DNA of 64,000 bases, taken from NCBI GenBank assembly GCA_032209605.1, contig JASFXZ010000015.1:620001-684000 (forward strand), read 5' to 3'. Source of the DNA: Mactromeris polynyma (taxonomy: Eukaryota > Mollusca > Bivalvia > Venerida > Mactridae). Shown one piece after another: positions 23,556 through 37,480 of this stretch. The notes under the pieces were generated by a model. The model did no database searches and was not told where the DNA came from. It worked only from the letters and a program-made list of their open reading frames with translations. Each line of letters starts with the position of its first letter. The first letter of the stretch is position 1. The translations under genes were made by a program, and so were the position numbers.

Positions 23556-26500
23556 TATGATTTAAAGTTTTTCAGAGTTTTTCAATCTAGCTGTACAAGA
23601 GTTATTAAATGTGAGACATTTATAAAGAACATATTGATAATATTTGTAGAAAATTGTAAACGTTTCGCTCGGCTAGTTTTTATCATATTTGTATCTTTTA
23701 AAAAGAGGTAATAATTATTCGTCACTGAACATGGGTGAATCGCCTAAATGAAGCATATGAAAAAATGGCATGGATACGGATAATTAAGTATATGTAGTAT
23801 GAATGAGAACACACAAACCCGCCCAGGTGACCCCATTACACAGTTGAAAGGTAAATTGAACACGCTACATGTACGGCCTTCTTAGCAGATTTCGTAAATG
23901 CCGGCATTGATTTATTGTAATACAAGCAAATGGATACATTGTTGAGCAGGAGTGTCACGTACGAATCGTAAAAGGCACAATAAGAAATATTTAGATGAGT
24001 TTAAGAGACATTACCATTTCAAAATGGACAAGAGACACGCACATACGTGATGCGTTAGATAACTCAATATAATGTATATGGAAAACGAAAGTAAAGACTT
24101 AGTTTCGAAGTTACATATTTGAGTCTCGATTTATATATATCCTTGTTAGTTCTGAATACATAACAGAATATCTACAAATACAACCAGTAAACGGTTGAAC
24201 ATAACATGCATGAGTACTATAAGATTAAAATCCTATTTCGGAAGATCAGACCACAATAAAAATATCAAAACATGTTGAACAGTATGTTTTAAAATGCTAT
24301 TCGATTTAAATTAAACACAAACAATTCACTACTCTCTGCTTATTTACGCTATATTGTCTATAGTTATATAACAATAATAATAATAATAATGATAATAATA
24401 ATAATAATAATGATAATAATAATTCTTTTAAATTATTTAAAGATGGAGGCTCGACAAGCCTATAAGGCTTATCTCACTCGAAGCCATCTAACAAACAACA
24501 TAAACATCAATAACAAGTAATTCATATATACAATATATAGACAATACACAACATGCATACAATGCTAATTAAAACATCATTGAGCAGTTTCATTATAACA
24601 TACATTACTTAACAAATACAAGTCAGATGGCAACAAATACAGAGAAAGAAAAATATATTGACATACAACAGCAATGGCCCGAGTATTATTAAGATAAAGA
24701 TAATATTTGACATAACATGTAGGTTTTTAACAATGAGCGGTAATGTTTTACAGAACTCATTGTTAAATAGTTACACACACATACGTATACATAAAACGTA
24801 AAAAATATCACATACCTTTGCTTCATCTCCGTAGTTGAAATAGATCACTATAAAACAGATGTTATACTTCGAGTTTATATCTTTTTCATACGTGCCTACG
24901 AAATTTACATAATCAGTCCATCTCTGAATTCACGAGTGTATCAACTTATAGACTTATGTTCAAAATACTCCCTGAATGTTTATAGAACATTGATTATTCA
25001 TATAATTCATCTTTGTGCATCATACCGGGATGGTCAATAGTAATTTTATTCAATCAAAGCAATGCGTGATTTCACTTGAATGCATTTTATTCAAATGAGG
25101 ATATTTATAATCATTTGAGATTATGAAATAGTAATTGCATTTGACTGAGTTTGCGGTATGTTAGGCGTGAACATGTTCGGATAAGCTGACCCGTAAGCTG
25201 AACACATAAGACCTTTATGTTTCTTTACAATTTGATGAAGATTTAAGTTCCTATTAAATATGACGGTGTAAAAAAGGAGATGGTACTCACAGTCGGGAAC
25301 CGTCGGCGGTCGATCCAGCTAGCGCTGTTCCCCGGAACACGCAAGATAAAAACTTCTTTATAAATACAGCGAGTGAAGTATTTTCCTTTTTTGTATATAT
25401 ATGGGTTAATCGGTGAAATTTCCGTCATTCATCACGCATTCAAAACGATTTCATACCTGTGAAAGACGTTATTTAACACGAATATGATTATGTAAACTAG
25501 TCAACCTGTCTCATAGCAACTGTTTAAATCATTCGATTCACAGAATTTCAGAAAGAAGAAAAAAGTCACACACAAAGCGCTCAGCCATCCCATTGCAGAC
25601 AGAGTCATTTCAAAATACTGATGTTTTCAGCAAAGGATGAAGAATTTCAACGATCGGGAAAAGAATCTTGCAAACATAATGATATTAGCTTGAACAGCAT
25701 TTGATTTTATTCAGCAATACATAGGTCAATATGACACTTTTGAAAATCGTATTTTACCAAAATCGAGAAAGTCCCATGAATAGAATAGACCCATGCGACA
25801 ACATGACACATTATAAACAGGTAGACAGTATACTATACACAGTCACAAACAATGTACTGGAATATTTTATCAACAATTTATAAATACACATAAACAACAA
25901 GTATACAATTACAATGGAAATAAAGCAATGACACTCTGGTGAATATGTAACACATATACTGGTTTATTTTATACAGTGTATAAGTTAATATATATGTAAT
26001 GGTTTAATTTTTTTACTTATCTTACGCTTACTTAAGATCAAACAGTATTAAACGTTATTATTATACGTGGCCAACGAAACAGAAATTCACTAATTTGATG
26101 AGAGCTACCTCTCGAAATATTCTTATTAATTTTTCCAAATACATTTATTATGCTAGTCTTCTTAGAAACTGATAATGTATTAACTATATCATATACATCC
26201 TTAATTTCAGAAACTTGAGCACATACTGTTTATCAATATATTTATCACCACAACTGTTTGTTTGTATACATGTAATGAGATTTAAACATTTGAATATGCA
26301 CTATATAACATAATATGTGCTCCCCCAAAACCATGTCTTTTGTTATTATACATGTACATTATGTTGCTATGAAACATGTTATGTTTTTATGCAATAAACT
26401 ATTTGTATTGTATTGTTTATTGCTTTTAATGATTAGTTACTGCCTGTTTGGTCAATTTTTGTGCATATGTCGGAAATCAATGACCATACAGCGGTTAAAT

Positions 26501-26675
26501 GCTGGTGAGCTGTTAAATCGATTTAGTAACCTCGAATATTTTTTTCTGACAGCTCAATCGCTGTTAATGTAGTGAGGTGATTATTTCTATTTTTTTTTTA
26601 CGTTTATGCAAAGTTCCTTTACTTGATAATTATAATATTCATGATCTCCCCCCCCCCCACCCTTCGGCCTATGAT
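23556..26675. other. 3-kb gene-poor stretch
   Basis: An (AAT)n microsatellite at 24369-24424 abuts GATGGAGGCTCGACAAGCC, which looks like a LINE 3' end on the minus strand. A minus-strand frame of about 60 codons ends near 26045 and is stop-free but unrecognised. No other feature is supported. Confidence 0.4.
24369..24424. repeat. (AAT)n microsatellite, possible LINE tail
   Basis: About eighteen AAT/GAT trinucleotides, adjacent to a LINE-3'-end-like segment to the right. Confidence 0.8.
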
Positions 26676-27118
26676 TACTGGATGTCTTGGCTTGTTCCGT
26701 GGTGTATTTCATTCACGTGTTATCGCCCTAAATTATGCACATGGTTGACTTTGATAGTTGACCATTTCTTGCCCCCCATTCCCCCCATTCCCCCCATTCC
26801 CCCCATTACCCCCATTCCCCCCATTCCCCCCATTCCCCCCATTCCCACAATTCCCCCCATTCCCCCCATTCCCCCCATTCCCCCCATTCCCCCCATTCCC
26901 CCCATTCCCCCCATTCCCCCCATTCCCCCCATTCCCCCCATTCCCACAATTCCCCCCATTCACCCCCATTCACCCCCATTCCCCCTATTCCCATACATGT
27001 TTACCACTGCATCTCCGCAGTCCCTAATGTTCTGTTAGCTGTTGTTTTCCCTGGGGTCTGTGTGGGAGGCATCGTCCTATCTATGTGGCCTTCCCTGTAA
27101 CAGCTTAATCCCTCTTTT
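26676..27118 (+). repeat. D1 copy split by an (ATTCCCCCC)n array
   Basis: The left flank (TGTCTTGGCTTGTTCCGTGG) and right flank (GTTTTCCCTGGGGTCTGTG, GTGGCCTTCCCTGTAACAG) are both D1-like. Between them the D1 motif CATTAATCCCCCC appears expanded into the 9-bp array described separately. Confidence 0.5.
26771..26990. repeat. (ATTCCCCCC)n array, G-quadruplex-prone on the minus strand
   Basis: About 24 units of 9 bp, with rare ATTACCCCC and ATTCCCACA variants. On the minus strand this is GGGGGGAAT repeated, runs of six G separated by three bases, the classic pattern for stable G-quadruplexes. Frames such as (PPFPPFPPF)n or (GGMGGMGG)n are artefacts. Confidence 0.93.
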
Positions 27119-29524
27119 GTATCGTGCAAAACTGGTTTGGTAAGGACGAATGAAGAACGTCAGAGTTATAGAATTATACCAAAAATGTTCAGAATGAATA
27201 GCACTCAACTTAATTTAATCGCCGTTTAGTGATTAATATTTTTTATCATTAAAAATGTACGACATTGTGGACAATTATAGTTGTATATCTGTCAAAACAT
27301 ACTTAGTTTGAAGTATTAAATGATTGTATACATTATAAAATGTTGTATATATAAATAATATTATAGGAAGTTCACAGTGACACGAAAGTTGGGTATGTTC
27401 AATTAAGGGGTCTATATCCCGGGTGGAATTCGAACCCGCGGCAATGAAGGGCAAGCGATTTAATGTCATCCAGATCGTAAAACGACAATGGAGGTCCCTA
27501 ATATATCTATGAACAAATTCTGCATGAATATTAAAACGTTTGGGCCTATTGAAAAATCCTTTTAGCGATATATAAAACCACTCCTCGGCGAAAGATGAAC
27601 GTAGTTATCCATAGTTTAAAAACATATCAATCATCCAGAATAGGCGTCAACACGTTTACCTGTGGTTGTAAAGAAACTCGATGTTGTATTTTAATGTACG
27701 GTCAATGTTCATTGAGACGATACTATTTTAAAAGAAACACGTCCACGTCAGTTGGGAAGGTAGAATTGTCTCTGTGAGTGTCACCCAAAGCGACTGTCAC
27801 GTAATAAACATACCGTATAGAACACAGCAAAGGGCGCCACCCGATGTATCGTGAGATGCGTATGTCATCTTTTGAATATGAAAAAAAATCATTTCTCAAA
27901 ACGCTCTGTCTATAACAATAGATCCCAGTCTTCTCTCGATAATATGCTTATGAATGATAAATATTTTGCATATAAATACCGATCAAAAAGATAACCCGCT
28001 TGGTTTTTTTCGAGCATTTTTCTAAAACACCACTGGATATTTCTCTAATATGTTGTGACGTATTTAGTCAGTATGTCTAGTAGTTGATTTAGCATGAATT
28101 GTCGTGACTAAAACTGAATGATCGAAAAAAATGAATGCCAATGACAAAGTCAATGTCCTGGAGCACCGCTTACACTTTATTACATACTGATCCAAAAGGC
28201 ATCCCCGCTGGTTTGGTCTTTGTGAATCGTTACTAACATTATATGAAGTCAATGAATGCGATTTTGTAAGGTTGACCTATTCGATAATTCAATTCATTTG
28301 AATAATAAATGTCATCGCTTACTGTAATCAGAATCAACAGACGCTGTATCCTGTTGATGTTTAGAAACGATCTGATAATAGTAGGGTGTTAGCACTTTTA
28401 AGCAGTGAATATCGGTTAGCTCTTGTGCCTAGATACCCGCCCCGATAACCGCAATCGGGGAAATGCTAGAATACCAATATGGATGAGGAACGGTCAATGC
28501 CCTGGTGAAGCGAATGCTGTTCTTGATGATTTGACTACAAATTATACATACACAGCAGTTTGTCCTCCACCACTGAATCGTGTGGTGAAGTTTGTTAGGT
28601 GATTGAACTGGTGACCCAGGAACGTTGACAGTGTCAACGGATCGCCGTATATATCTAAAATACTGCTAACAAGAAATATCAAGGAAAAAGGTAGTCGGCG
28701 TGATTTGAAGGTTAAGATTTGTTGTGCAACATAAATATTTGCAGAGGTGTTACGATTGCTGGTCGCTCCTGATCCAAAGTTTATTTCGGTATCTACACCG
28801 AAATTCAGTGGATTTCGATTACGTAACGTATCACTTATCGAAAGGTTAACCAATCCGCGTCAAGGTTACACACGTTGTTCGGTTGAAGAGAAGTTGGTTT
28901 AGTGGTTAGCGTAAGATATGATTGGTTTACACAACACTAATATGCAAATAGCAAAGCCATGTTAGTACGGCTGCGTCGAAAAACGTCGTAAAACTCTAAA
29001 CCACAAGTTAAATCATCCTCGCTTCAAAAGCAGATTATGGGTGGGGCAGTGACGTTTGCGAAATTCTTACAAACATCTCCGGGTTGCTGGCAAATCGTAA
29101 CTTCATAACAATGTCGCCCCACTAAATGAGTATAACTATGATTGGTTCGCCAATATTTTGAAATGTATGTTCAATGAATCGGTAAAAATAAATGTTTCAA
29201 TGCTTATACTAACGCTGTGACTATCTTCGTGTTTTCTAGTACATATTTGGAAACATATTGCCCGCATGGGCAGGCTTGTTTTGGTGTTCAAAATATGGGG
29301 TTCACTGTATTATATTTTATCACGAAAAGTTAAAATGCGCCTAATTTGTCGTGAGTCAATTTATATCTAAGTGCTCATTCAAGCGTGTTATAAATATTTG
29401 CTATAAACATTAATGTTGTCCGTGTTACTTTTATTAACCTTGTATACTCGCTGTATGTTAACCTTTGTTACCTTTGTTACGTTCATGTTATTGTCTTATA
29501 TAGATGAAATATTCATAATGTGTA
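27119..29524. other. Gene-poor stretch
   Basis: A tRNA-like B box on the minus strand (GGGTTCGAATTCCACCC, 27421-27437) suggests a decayed SINE. Open frames at 27595, 28064 and 28542 are unsupported. Confidence 0.4.
28885..28985 (-). repeat. Dispersed repeat R2, inverted copy
   Basis: GTTGGTTTAGTGGTTAGCG ... AATATGCAAATAG ... GTACGGCTGCG is the reverse complement of the 15250-15360 copy. Confidence 0.7.
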
Positions 29525-29717
29525 TACAGCCAAACCTGTGTTAACGACCACCTGCGAACAAAGACCACTATTGCAAAACCTGTCTGCAAAGGCCACCAAT
29601 TTTATCTCCCATCAGACCATTTTCAATGATATTTAATCTGTTAATAGAGACCACCTGCAAACAAATACCACTTTTTGCTGTTCCCATGGGTGGTCTTTAC
29701 AGACAGGTTTGACTGTA
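29525..29717 (-). mobile_element. MITE, TACAGTCAAACCTG family, second copy
   Basis: Starts TACAGCCAAACCTGTGTTA and ends AGACAGGTTTGACTGTA; inverted relative to the 18351 copy and nearly the same length. Confidence 0.85.
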
Positions 29718-30380
29718 TATAGTTCGGTAAAACAACAATAGTACTGCTTATGAAGTATATGTTGTCATCCCTCTCTATATGTATGTATTGTTTAATTGTA
29801 TATATGTTCATGTTTTTCTCTGTTAAACATTTCCGCCCAGTAGAGGGCATTGATCAGTAAAGAGTATGCCTAAATAAAAGGAATTTGGTATGAACTCTTT
29901 TTAACAAACAAACAAACTTTACTGCATATCGGCAAACATATTTCAAAACATAGTTACTAGTATTATCATTACTTGAAGTCTTTGTATATTAATTTTGGGT
30001 TTGTAAATTTTGTGAATATCCAATATATAATAGTGTATTTTTTGCACTTAAAATCAAATGTGGTCGCCTTATTTCTATAACCCCGTGACTCAATTTTTGG
30101 CGGTGTTTTGAGTACAGTTTGTATTTGGTATCGTTGAAACCGACATTCCAAGCTCTTTCTATCTGTACTACCTATATTGTTCTGGAATGCACATAACTTA
30201 AATAACATGCAATTTAATAACCTCGTATGTAACAATTGTCTCAATTGGGTAAAACTTTAAAGTTGCTTTTCTCAAAAATACGAAAAAGGTTAAGAAATAA
30301 TGCGACGATTTGTTATTTATTTGTTGTCAGTCGTCAAGCCTGAACCCATGTTGCTAGTGTAAGTGTTCGGATTTTGTCTT
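29718..30380. other. Intergenic DNA
   Basis: No supported gene, RNA or repeat. Confidence 0.4.
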
Positions 30381-30785
30381 AAAAGTAAAACACACACCGG
30401 GAACCATGTATCTACTTATTGGATATGTTGTTTATCTTACGCCAGCCGGGAACCATGCTGCTGATTTATGTGTTCTGTTCTTTTATATACACAAGCCGGG
30501 AACCATGCTATACTGACTTATGTGTTCTGTTCTTTTATATCCGCCAGCCGGGAACCATGCTATACTGATGTATGTGTTCTGTTCATGTAAATACGCAATC
30601 CGGGAACCATGTTGCGTGCTAATTTATTTTCTTGTTTTATAAACCAGCTGGGAACCATATTAATTAATTACTTAATATGTTCTTATGTACGCTAGCCGAG
30701 AACCATGATGATAACTTATTTGTTGGTATCCGGTCTTACAAATCGAATCGGGAACCATATCGCTATAGCGTCCCGTGTTGATCTT
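30381..30785. repeat. About 50-bp diverged tandem repeat (GCCGGGAACCATG)
   Basis: Seven or eight copies share CCGGGAACCATG followed by an AT-rich part containing TTATGTGTTCTGTTC. Identity falls toward both edges, so the array is old. Confidence 0.75.
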
Positions 30786-31715
30786 TCTCATAACGACTGC
30801 CATGTTGCTAAGTGATACGCTTTAACTTCAATGGCGCAGCGCACCTACCTTTAGAATTGAGGATTGACACGTGTATATGTTTTGCTAAATTGGATGCAGT
30901 TCAATCAACGTGAGATTAAATAGTAAAGTGAGTCTGTATTATGTGAATATCTTCAGTTTATACAGATCCAGGCCAGGGTTTGTAGACTTTTTTTCCATAT
31001 CCGAAAAATCTTATCCGATCACCACTATAATCCTCCCTTCGCATTATGCTGTGCAGTAAATTATGATTTCTTTATATTTATATAGAATCATTTAAATATG
31101 CTGTCATAAATTATTCAAACTGATTAGTTGAAAATTAAGCAGAATTTGTGAGATATAAAGATAATACGGTTTTCCCCTAAAAATAAGCTATTCAACATCG
31201 TTTTGTATTGAAATCATCTTCAATGCCGCTTTAATGTAGAAAGATATATATAATATACCTTTTCGTACCAGAATGTTTTACAAGATGGGTATTGCATTAC
31301 TTATTATCGCACGGACGATTGGTTCGCTATTATGTGAATAAATTGAATCAATTCATCTTGTTAAAGTCTTGAGCGTTTGAATGAATACACTGTGATGGAG
31401 AAATTTGAAACTAAAATCTAAAATTCAAATGTGAGAGCACATTTAATTTACTAACTTATTTATTTAATGTCAGTATGCATATCGCGTAGCTATAATTCAC
31501 GCATTTATGCAAATTTTAAACTTTGAAATTGAAAAAAAAAAATCCTTTTTTACTCACCCAACGCAATATTGGGGTAGATAGCGGTACTTTAAACACTGAT
31601 TATAAACGCTTCATTAATATTCATCAAGTTTACGTTTAAGACCTTTCATAATTCGTTTTAATGTGTTTTCGTCTAAATAATGTTTGCAATGAAAAATTGT
31701 GAGTCTCACCCTTAG
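30786..31715. other. Intergenic DNA
   Basis: AT-rich; nothing recognised. Confidence 0.4.
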
Positions 31716-32142
31716 TACAGTCGGGTCTCGTTTATTCGACAACCTTCTATCCGAATACTTGGTATCGTCCGAAATAAATATCTGGGTCCCATCTCATTCA
31801 CATGTTTATCTTCACTCTTTCCTTATCTTTAAGTTTCGATATAAGAAGATGTTTAAGAATTTCCTAAGCCGTTGCAGATAGCATTTCTTAAGTTCATTTT
31901 CTTAAGATGTTCATGTACCTGTCGTCTGTTTACATCATAGATAAAAATGGAAGCCATATTTACACAAGAACACTCGCGTTTGCCCAGTTTCGGCCTATTG
32001 TTGCCAGCTGTTTTGACTTGTTCTGTGATATTTGCTATCCATTAATCCTCCGCCCCCCCCCCACCCCTTCACTGTCTGTCTAATGTATTATTCGAAATAA
32101 ACTTTAGGACCCGATGAGTTGGAATGAACGAGGTCCGACTGT
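31716..32142 (+). mobile_element. MITE, TACAGTCGGACCTCGTT family, with internal insertion
   Basis: Left end TACAGTCGGGTCTCGTTTAT and right end GAATGAACGAGGTCCGACTG are the inverted termini of a family also found at 38214, 56585 and 62375. About 250 bp between 31800 and 32090, including D1-like sequence and a poly-C tract at 32054-32063, is not part of the family. Confidence 0.75.
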
Positions 32143-32435
32143 CTTTATTTTGTCAATGTTTAAGCGGCATTTTATATTTTTTGTAATTAATTTATGTACA
32201 TTTTATTTCTCATATTTCGTAAGAAATGATAATCTTGCCTTGATTCTATCTATCTATCTGTCACTGAAGAAATATATGCATAAAGTGTTGAATTTGAAAA
32301 TTTCTGACATGAAAATGATGGATTCGTCAGTATCAAAGGTTGCTGTTTAAATTTTCCTATCCGGGGAATGATGAATACAATAAAGAATGGGGAATGTGAA
32401 ATCGACAAAAAAATGGAGTGTTTATGCAATGGGAA
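32143..32435. other. Flank of the satellite
   Basis: AT-rich; GGGGAATG near 32356 and 32390 shows degenerate satellite-like motifs entering the array. Confidence 0.4.
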
Positions 32436-35400
32436 AATTGTAAATTAAACCAGAGAATCGGGAATGTAAAATATATACAGAATCGGGAATGTGAAATATA
32501 AAACAGAATCGGGAATGTAAAATATATCCAGAATCGGAAATGTCAAATATACACAGAATCGAGAATGTAAAATATACACATAATCGAGAATGTAAAATAT
32601 ACACATAATCGGGAATGTAAAATATATACAGAATCGGGAATGTGAAATATAAAACAGAATCGGGAATGTAAAATATATACAGAATCGGGAATGTAAAATA
32701 TATACATAATCGGGAATGTAAAATTTATACAGAATCGGGAATGTAAAATTTATACAGAATCGGGAATGTAAAATTTATACAGAATCGGGAATGTAAAATT
32801 TATACAGAATCGGGAATGTAAAATATATACAGAATCAGGAATGTAAAATTTATACAGAATCGGGAATGTAAAATATATCCAGAATCGGGAATGTCAAATA
32901 TACACAGAATCGAGAATGTAAAATTTATACAGAATCGGGAATGTAAAATATATCCAGAATCGGAAATGTCAAATATACACAGAATCGAGAATGTAAAATA
33001 TACACATAATCGGGAATGTAAAATATATACAGAATCGGGAATGTGAAATATAAAACAGAATCGGGAATGTAAAATATATACATAATTGGGAATGTAAAAT
33101 ATACACAGAATCGGGAATGTAAAATATACACAGAATCGGGAATGTAAAATATATACAGAATCGGGAATGTAAAATATTCACAGAATCGGGAATGTAAAAT
33201 ATATACAGAATCGGGAATGTGAAATATATACAGAATCGGGAATGTAAAAAATAAAACCAAGAATCGGTGATGTAAACTATATACAGAATCGGGAATGTAA
33301 AAAATAAAACCAAGAATCGGTAATGTGAAATATATACAGAATCGGGAATGTAAAATAAACCAAGAATCGGGAATGTGAAATAAAACCAAGAATCGGGAAT
33401 GTTAAATAAAACAAAGAATCGGTAATGTAAAATATATACAGAATCGGGAATGTAAAATATTATACAGAATCGGGAATGTAAAATATACACAGAATCGGGA
33501 ATGTGAAATATAAACAGAATCGGGAATGTAAAATAAACAAAGAATCGGGAATGTGAAATATATACAGAATCGGGAATGTAAAAAATAAAACCAAGAATCG
33601 GTAATGTGAAATATATACAGAATCGGGAATGTGAAATATATACAGAATCGGGAATGTAAAATATATACAGAATCGGGAATGTAAAAAAAAATCCAAGAAT
33701 CGGTGATATAAACTATATACAGAATCGGGAATGTAAAAAATAAAACCAAGAATCGGTAATGTGAAATATATACAGAATCGGGAATGTGAAATATATACAG
33801 AATCGGGAATGTGAAATATATACAGAATCGGGAATGTGAAATATATACAGAATCGGGAATGTGAAATATATACAGAATCGGGAATGTAAAAAATAAAACC
33901 AAGAATCGGTGATGTAAACTATATACAGAATCGGGAATGTAAAAAATAAAACCAAGAATCGGTAATGTGAAATATATACAGAATCGGGAATGTAAAATAA
34001 ACCAAGAATCGGGAATGTGAAATAAAACCAAGAATCGGGAATGTTAAATAAAACAAAGAATCGGTAATGTAAAATATATTCAGAATCGGGAATGTAAAAT
34101 ATTATACAGAATCGGGAATGTAAAATATACACAGAATCGGGAATGTGAAATATAAACAGAATCGGGAATGTAAAATAAACCAAGAATCGGGAATGTGAAA
34201 TATATACAGAATCGGGAATGTAAAAAATAAAACCAAGAATCGGTAATGTGAAATATATACAGAATCGGGAATGTGAAATATATACAGAATCGGGAATGTA
34301 AAATATATACAGAATCGGGAATGTAAAAAAAAATCCAAGAATCGGTGATATAAACTATATACAGAATCGGGAATGTAAAAAATAAAACCAAGAATCGGTT
34401 ATGTGAAATATATACAGAATCGGGAATGTGAAATATATACAGAATCGGGAATGTGAAATATATACAGAATCGGGAATGTGAAATATATACAGAATCGGGA
34501 ATGTGAAATATATACAGAATCGGGAATGTGAAATATATACAGAATCGGGAATGTGAAATATATACAGAATCGGGAATGTGAAATATATACAGAATCGGGA
34601 ATGTAAAATATATACATAATCGGGAATGTAAAATAAACCAAGAATCGGGAATGTGAAATAAAACCAAGAATCGGGAATGTTAAATAAAACCATGAATCGA
34701 TAATTTAAAAAATATACAGAATCGGGAATGTAAAATATTATACAGAATCGGGAATGTAAAATATATACAGAATCGGGAATGTAAAATATATACATAATCG
34801 GGAATGTAAAAAATAAAACCAAGAATCGGTAATGTGAAATATATACAGAATCGGGAATGTAAAATAAAACCAAGAATCGGTAATGTGAAATATATACAGA
34901 ATCGGGAATGTGAAATAAAACCAAGAATCTGTAACGTAAAATATATACAGAGTCGGGAATGTCAAATATATACAGAATCGGGAATGTAAAATATACACAT
35001 AATCGGGAATGTAAAATAATATACAGAATCGGGAATGTAAAATATACACAGAATCGGGAATGTAAAATATATACAGAATCGGGAATGTAAAATATACACA
35101 TAATCGGGAATGTAAAATATACACATAATCGGGAATGTAAAATATACACATAATCGGGAATGTAAAATAATATACAGAATCGGGAATGTAAAATATACAC
35201 AGAATCGGGAATGTAAAATATATACAGAATCGGGAATGTAAAATATACACAGAATCGGGAATGTAAAATAATATACAGAATCGGGAATGTAAAATATACA
35301 CAGAATCGGGAATGTAAAATAATATACAGAATCGGGAATGTAAAGTATACACAGAATCGGGAATGTAAAATATATACAGAATCGGGAATGTAGAATATAC

Positions 35401-35985
35401 ACATAATTGGGAATGTAAAATAATATACAGAATCGGGAATGTAAAATAATATACAGAATCGGGAATGTAAAATATACACAGAGTCGGGAATGTAAAATAT
35501 ATACAGAATCGGGAATGTAAAATATACACATAATCGGGAATGTAAAATATATACAGAATCGGGAATGTAAAATATACACAGAATCGGGAATGTAAAATAT
35601 ACACATAATCGGGAATGTAAAATATATACAGAATCGGGAATGTAAAATATACACATAATCGGGAATGTAAAATAATATACAGAATCGGGAATGTAAAATA
35701 TATACAGAATCGGGAATGTGAAATATATACAGAATCGGGAATGTAAACTATACACATAATCGGGAATGTAAAATATTATACAGAATCGGGAATGTAAAAT
35801 ATACACATAATCGGAATGTAAAATAACATACAGAATCGGGAATGTAAAATATACACAGAGTCGGGAATGTAAAATATATACAGAATCGGGAATGTAAAAT
35901 ATACACATAATCGGGAATGTAAAATATATACAGAATCGGGAATGTAAAATATACACAGAATCAGGAATGTAAGATACAACCAAGA
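32436..35985. repeat. 3.5-kb satellite array, about 24-25-bp unit with higher-order period near 640 bp
   Basis: Around 140 units of CAGAATCGGGAATGTAAAAT with ATATA, ATACA, ATAAAAC or ATATTATA linkers. Variants are grouped in blocks. A distinctive block containing GAATCGGTGATGTAAAC and ATGTTAAATAAAACA occurs near 33270-33430 and 33900-34070, and partly again near 34650-34700, at spacing of roughly 636-642 bp, so the array has higher-order organisation. From about 34960 on, a different regime alternates CATAATCGGG and CAGAATCGGG. Long minus-strand open frames (up to 552 codons, repeating YILHSRFC / IYFTFPIL / FYIPDSV) are the satellite read in three frames and are not genes. Confidence 0.95.
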
Positions 35986-37370
35986 ATAGAGAAGTGTAAA
36001 AGACAACGAACAAATTAGGATGGTAAAATTAGAATCTGGAAAGGGGAAAATGGGATAGTCTTGAAAGGTTCTTTGTAAAAGGCTTCAAGGGACAGAACAT
36101 TGCTGCATTATAACGATTGAATATGAGCAATGCTTAAAGGTCTTGAAACTGTAACAAATACGTCATTTCACTCAAGAAAAATAATACTTTGCAAAACAGA
36201 CTGCCATCAACAAACGCTACGGTGTATAACGTCATAATTTTCAGCAAATGACGTACGAAGTGTACGTCAATATTTCGCGGACTTTCATGCAAAACAATTT
36301 TAAAATATAAAAATTAGAGCGTTAGAAATGAAGATTGTACAGGTTTAAAATTGTACATGTTATCACTTGTCCCGCTATACCTTACATCGTAGTGCATAAA
36401 AAATGCTCTAGCATTCGAAGTTTTAATTCAAACTTTTAAAACAATATTACAAATTAATTATTATAAGTCTTTTATTTCGAAATTAAGGCATTATGTCCAT
36501 GATTCATTATTACAAGTTACATTGTATAATAACTACATACATTTTGTTAAATCAAGAAATAATACATTTTTAATTACTGGTATACATCATTCTTATAGAA
36601 AACACATATGAACATATGCATCACATTGTACATATGCATGTTAACATGAATATAGGAAAAAGGTGGTGAGAGAAAAGATTGTTCATCGAACACCTTCTAA
36701 TTTATAAATACTTAGAATGACTGAGGTATGGTAACACAGACTAAAATACAAGAAAAAACAACATCAAAAGAAAACAACACCAAAAATATATAGAGATATG
36801 TCACATTACAAAATATAAGCGTTTTACTTTGTACGTTTGTATTTAGAAAATATTAAACTAGATTTCTCAATTTCGCGTATTTTTCGGACACACCACGTAT
36901 GTGTTAAAATTGGCAAAATAAAGTTAACCAGAGATTGATATACATGTACCTAGCAAATGTAAACATCACTTACTTTAATATTTCAAAGTACGAGTGGACT
37001 TGATAATCTCAGTGACGCAAGAGTGTCATATGTCTGCACCAATGCGTTACGGTACTTTTATGAGTATGGTGAAACATACCAAACTATAGTGAAAAGGTGT
37101 GACCAAGTATTTGATTCATATTCAATGATGCTCGGATTAATATTTCCATTCATGTTGTACGAAAAAAAAGGTGCGATTGAAAACCTATTCATAAATGGAC
37201 GGGATAGTCTCGGGTGTTGTTAAGCGCAAAAAACCGAACATTCCCCAATTGGTGATTTATTTATAGCTTAAATAAGAAATTAAATCTAACATACGGACTG
37301 CTTAAAAATAGCAAACTTGATTTTATTTTCTCACTATCAACTTAAAACGGTTTCATTTGTGTCTATACTA
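35986..37370. other. Intergenic DNA upstream of the fucosyltransferase
   Basis: AT-rich. It should include the promoter of the next gene, but no clear TATA box stands out above the background. Confidence 0.4.
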
Positions 37371-37440
37371 ATGAGAATGTCTTTAAAACGTTGCTGCAGG
37401 CGTGGACTTCTTGCTTGTGAAAGATATTCGTTACGAACAG
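37371..37440 (+). CDS. Alpha-1,3-fucosyltransferase, exon 1 (cytoplasmic tail)
   Basis: Starts at ATG 37371 (a second in-frame ATG follows at 37377) and encodes MRMSLKRCCRRGLLACERYS plus LRT, a basic tail typical of type II Golgi enzymes. It ends CGAACAG|GTATGT, leaving one base. Exon 2 begins with CT, which completes an Ala codon and continues straight into a hydrophobic anchor. Phase and biology both fit; there is no independent homology in so short a piece. A 76-bp tandem array begins about 40 bp after the donor. Confidence 0.8.
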
Positions 37441-37480
37441 GTATGTCATTTTTGTTTTTATTGCTGTTGCTGTTATTGTT

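Noticed and set aside
26577..27038. Proline- or glycine-rich proteins
   Set aside because: Artefacts of the (ATTCCCCCC)n array.
32422..36013. Many long minus-strand open frames (up to 552 codons) repeating FYIPDSV / YILHSRFC
   Set aside because: They are the satellite unit read in three frames; they overlap one another, and all frames look alike.
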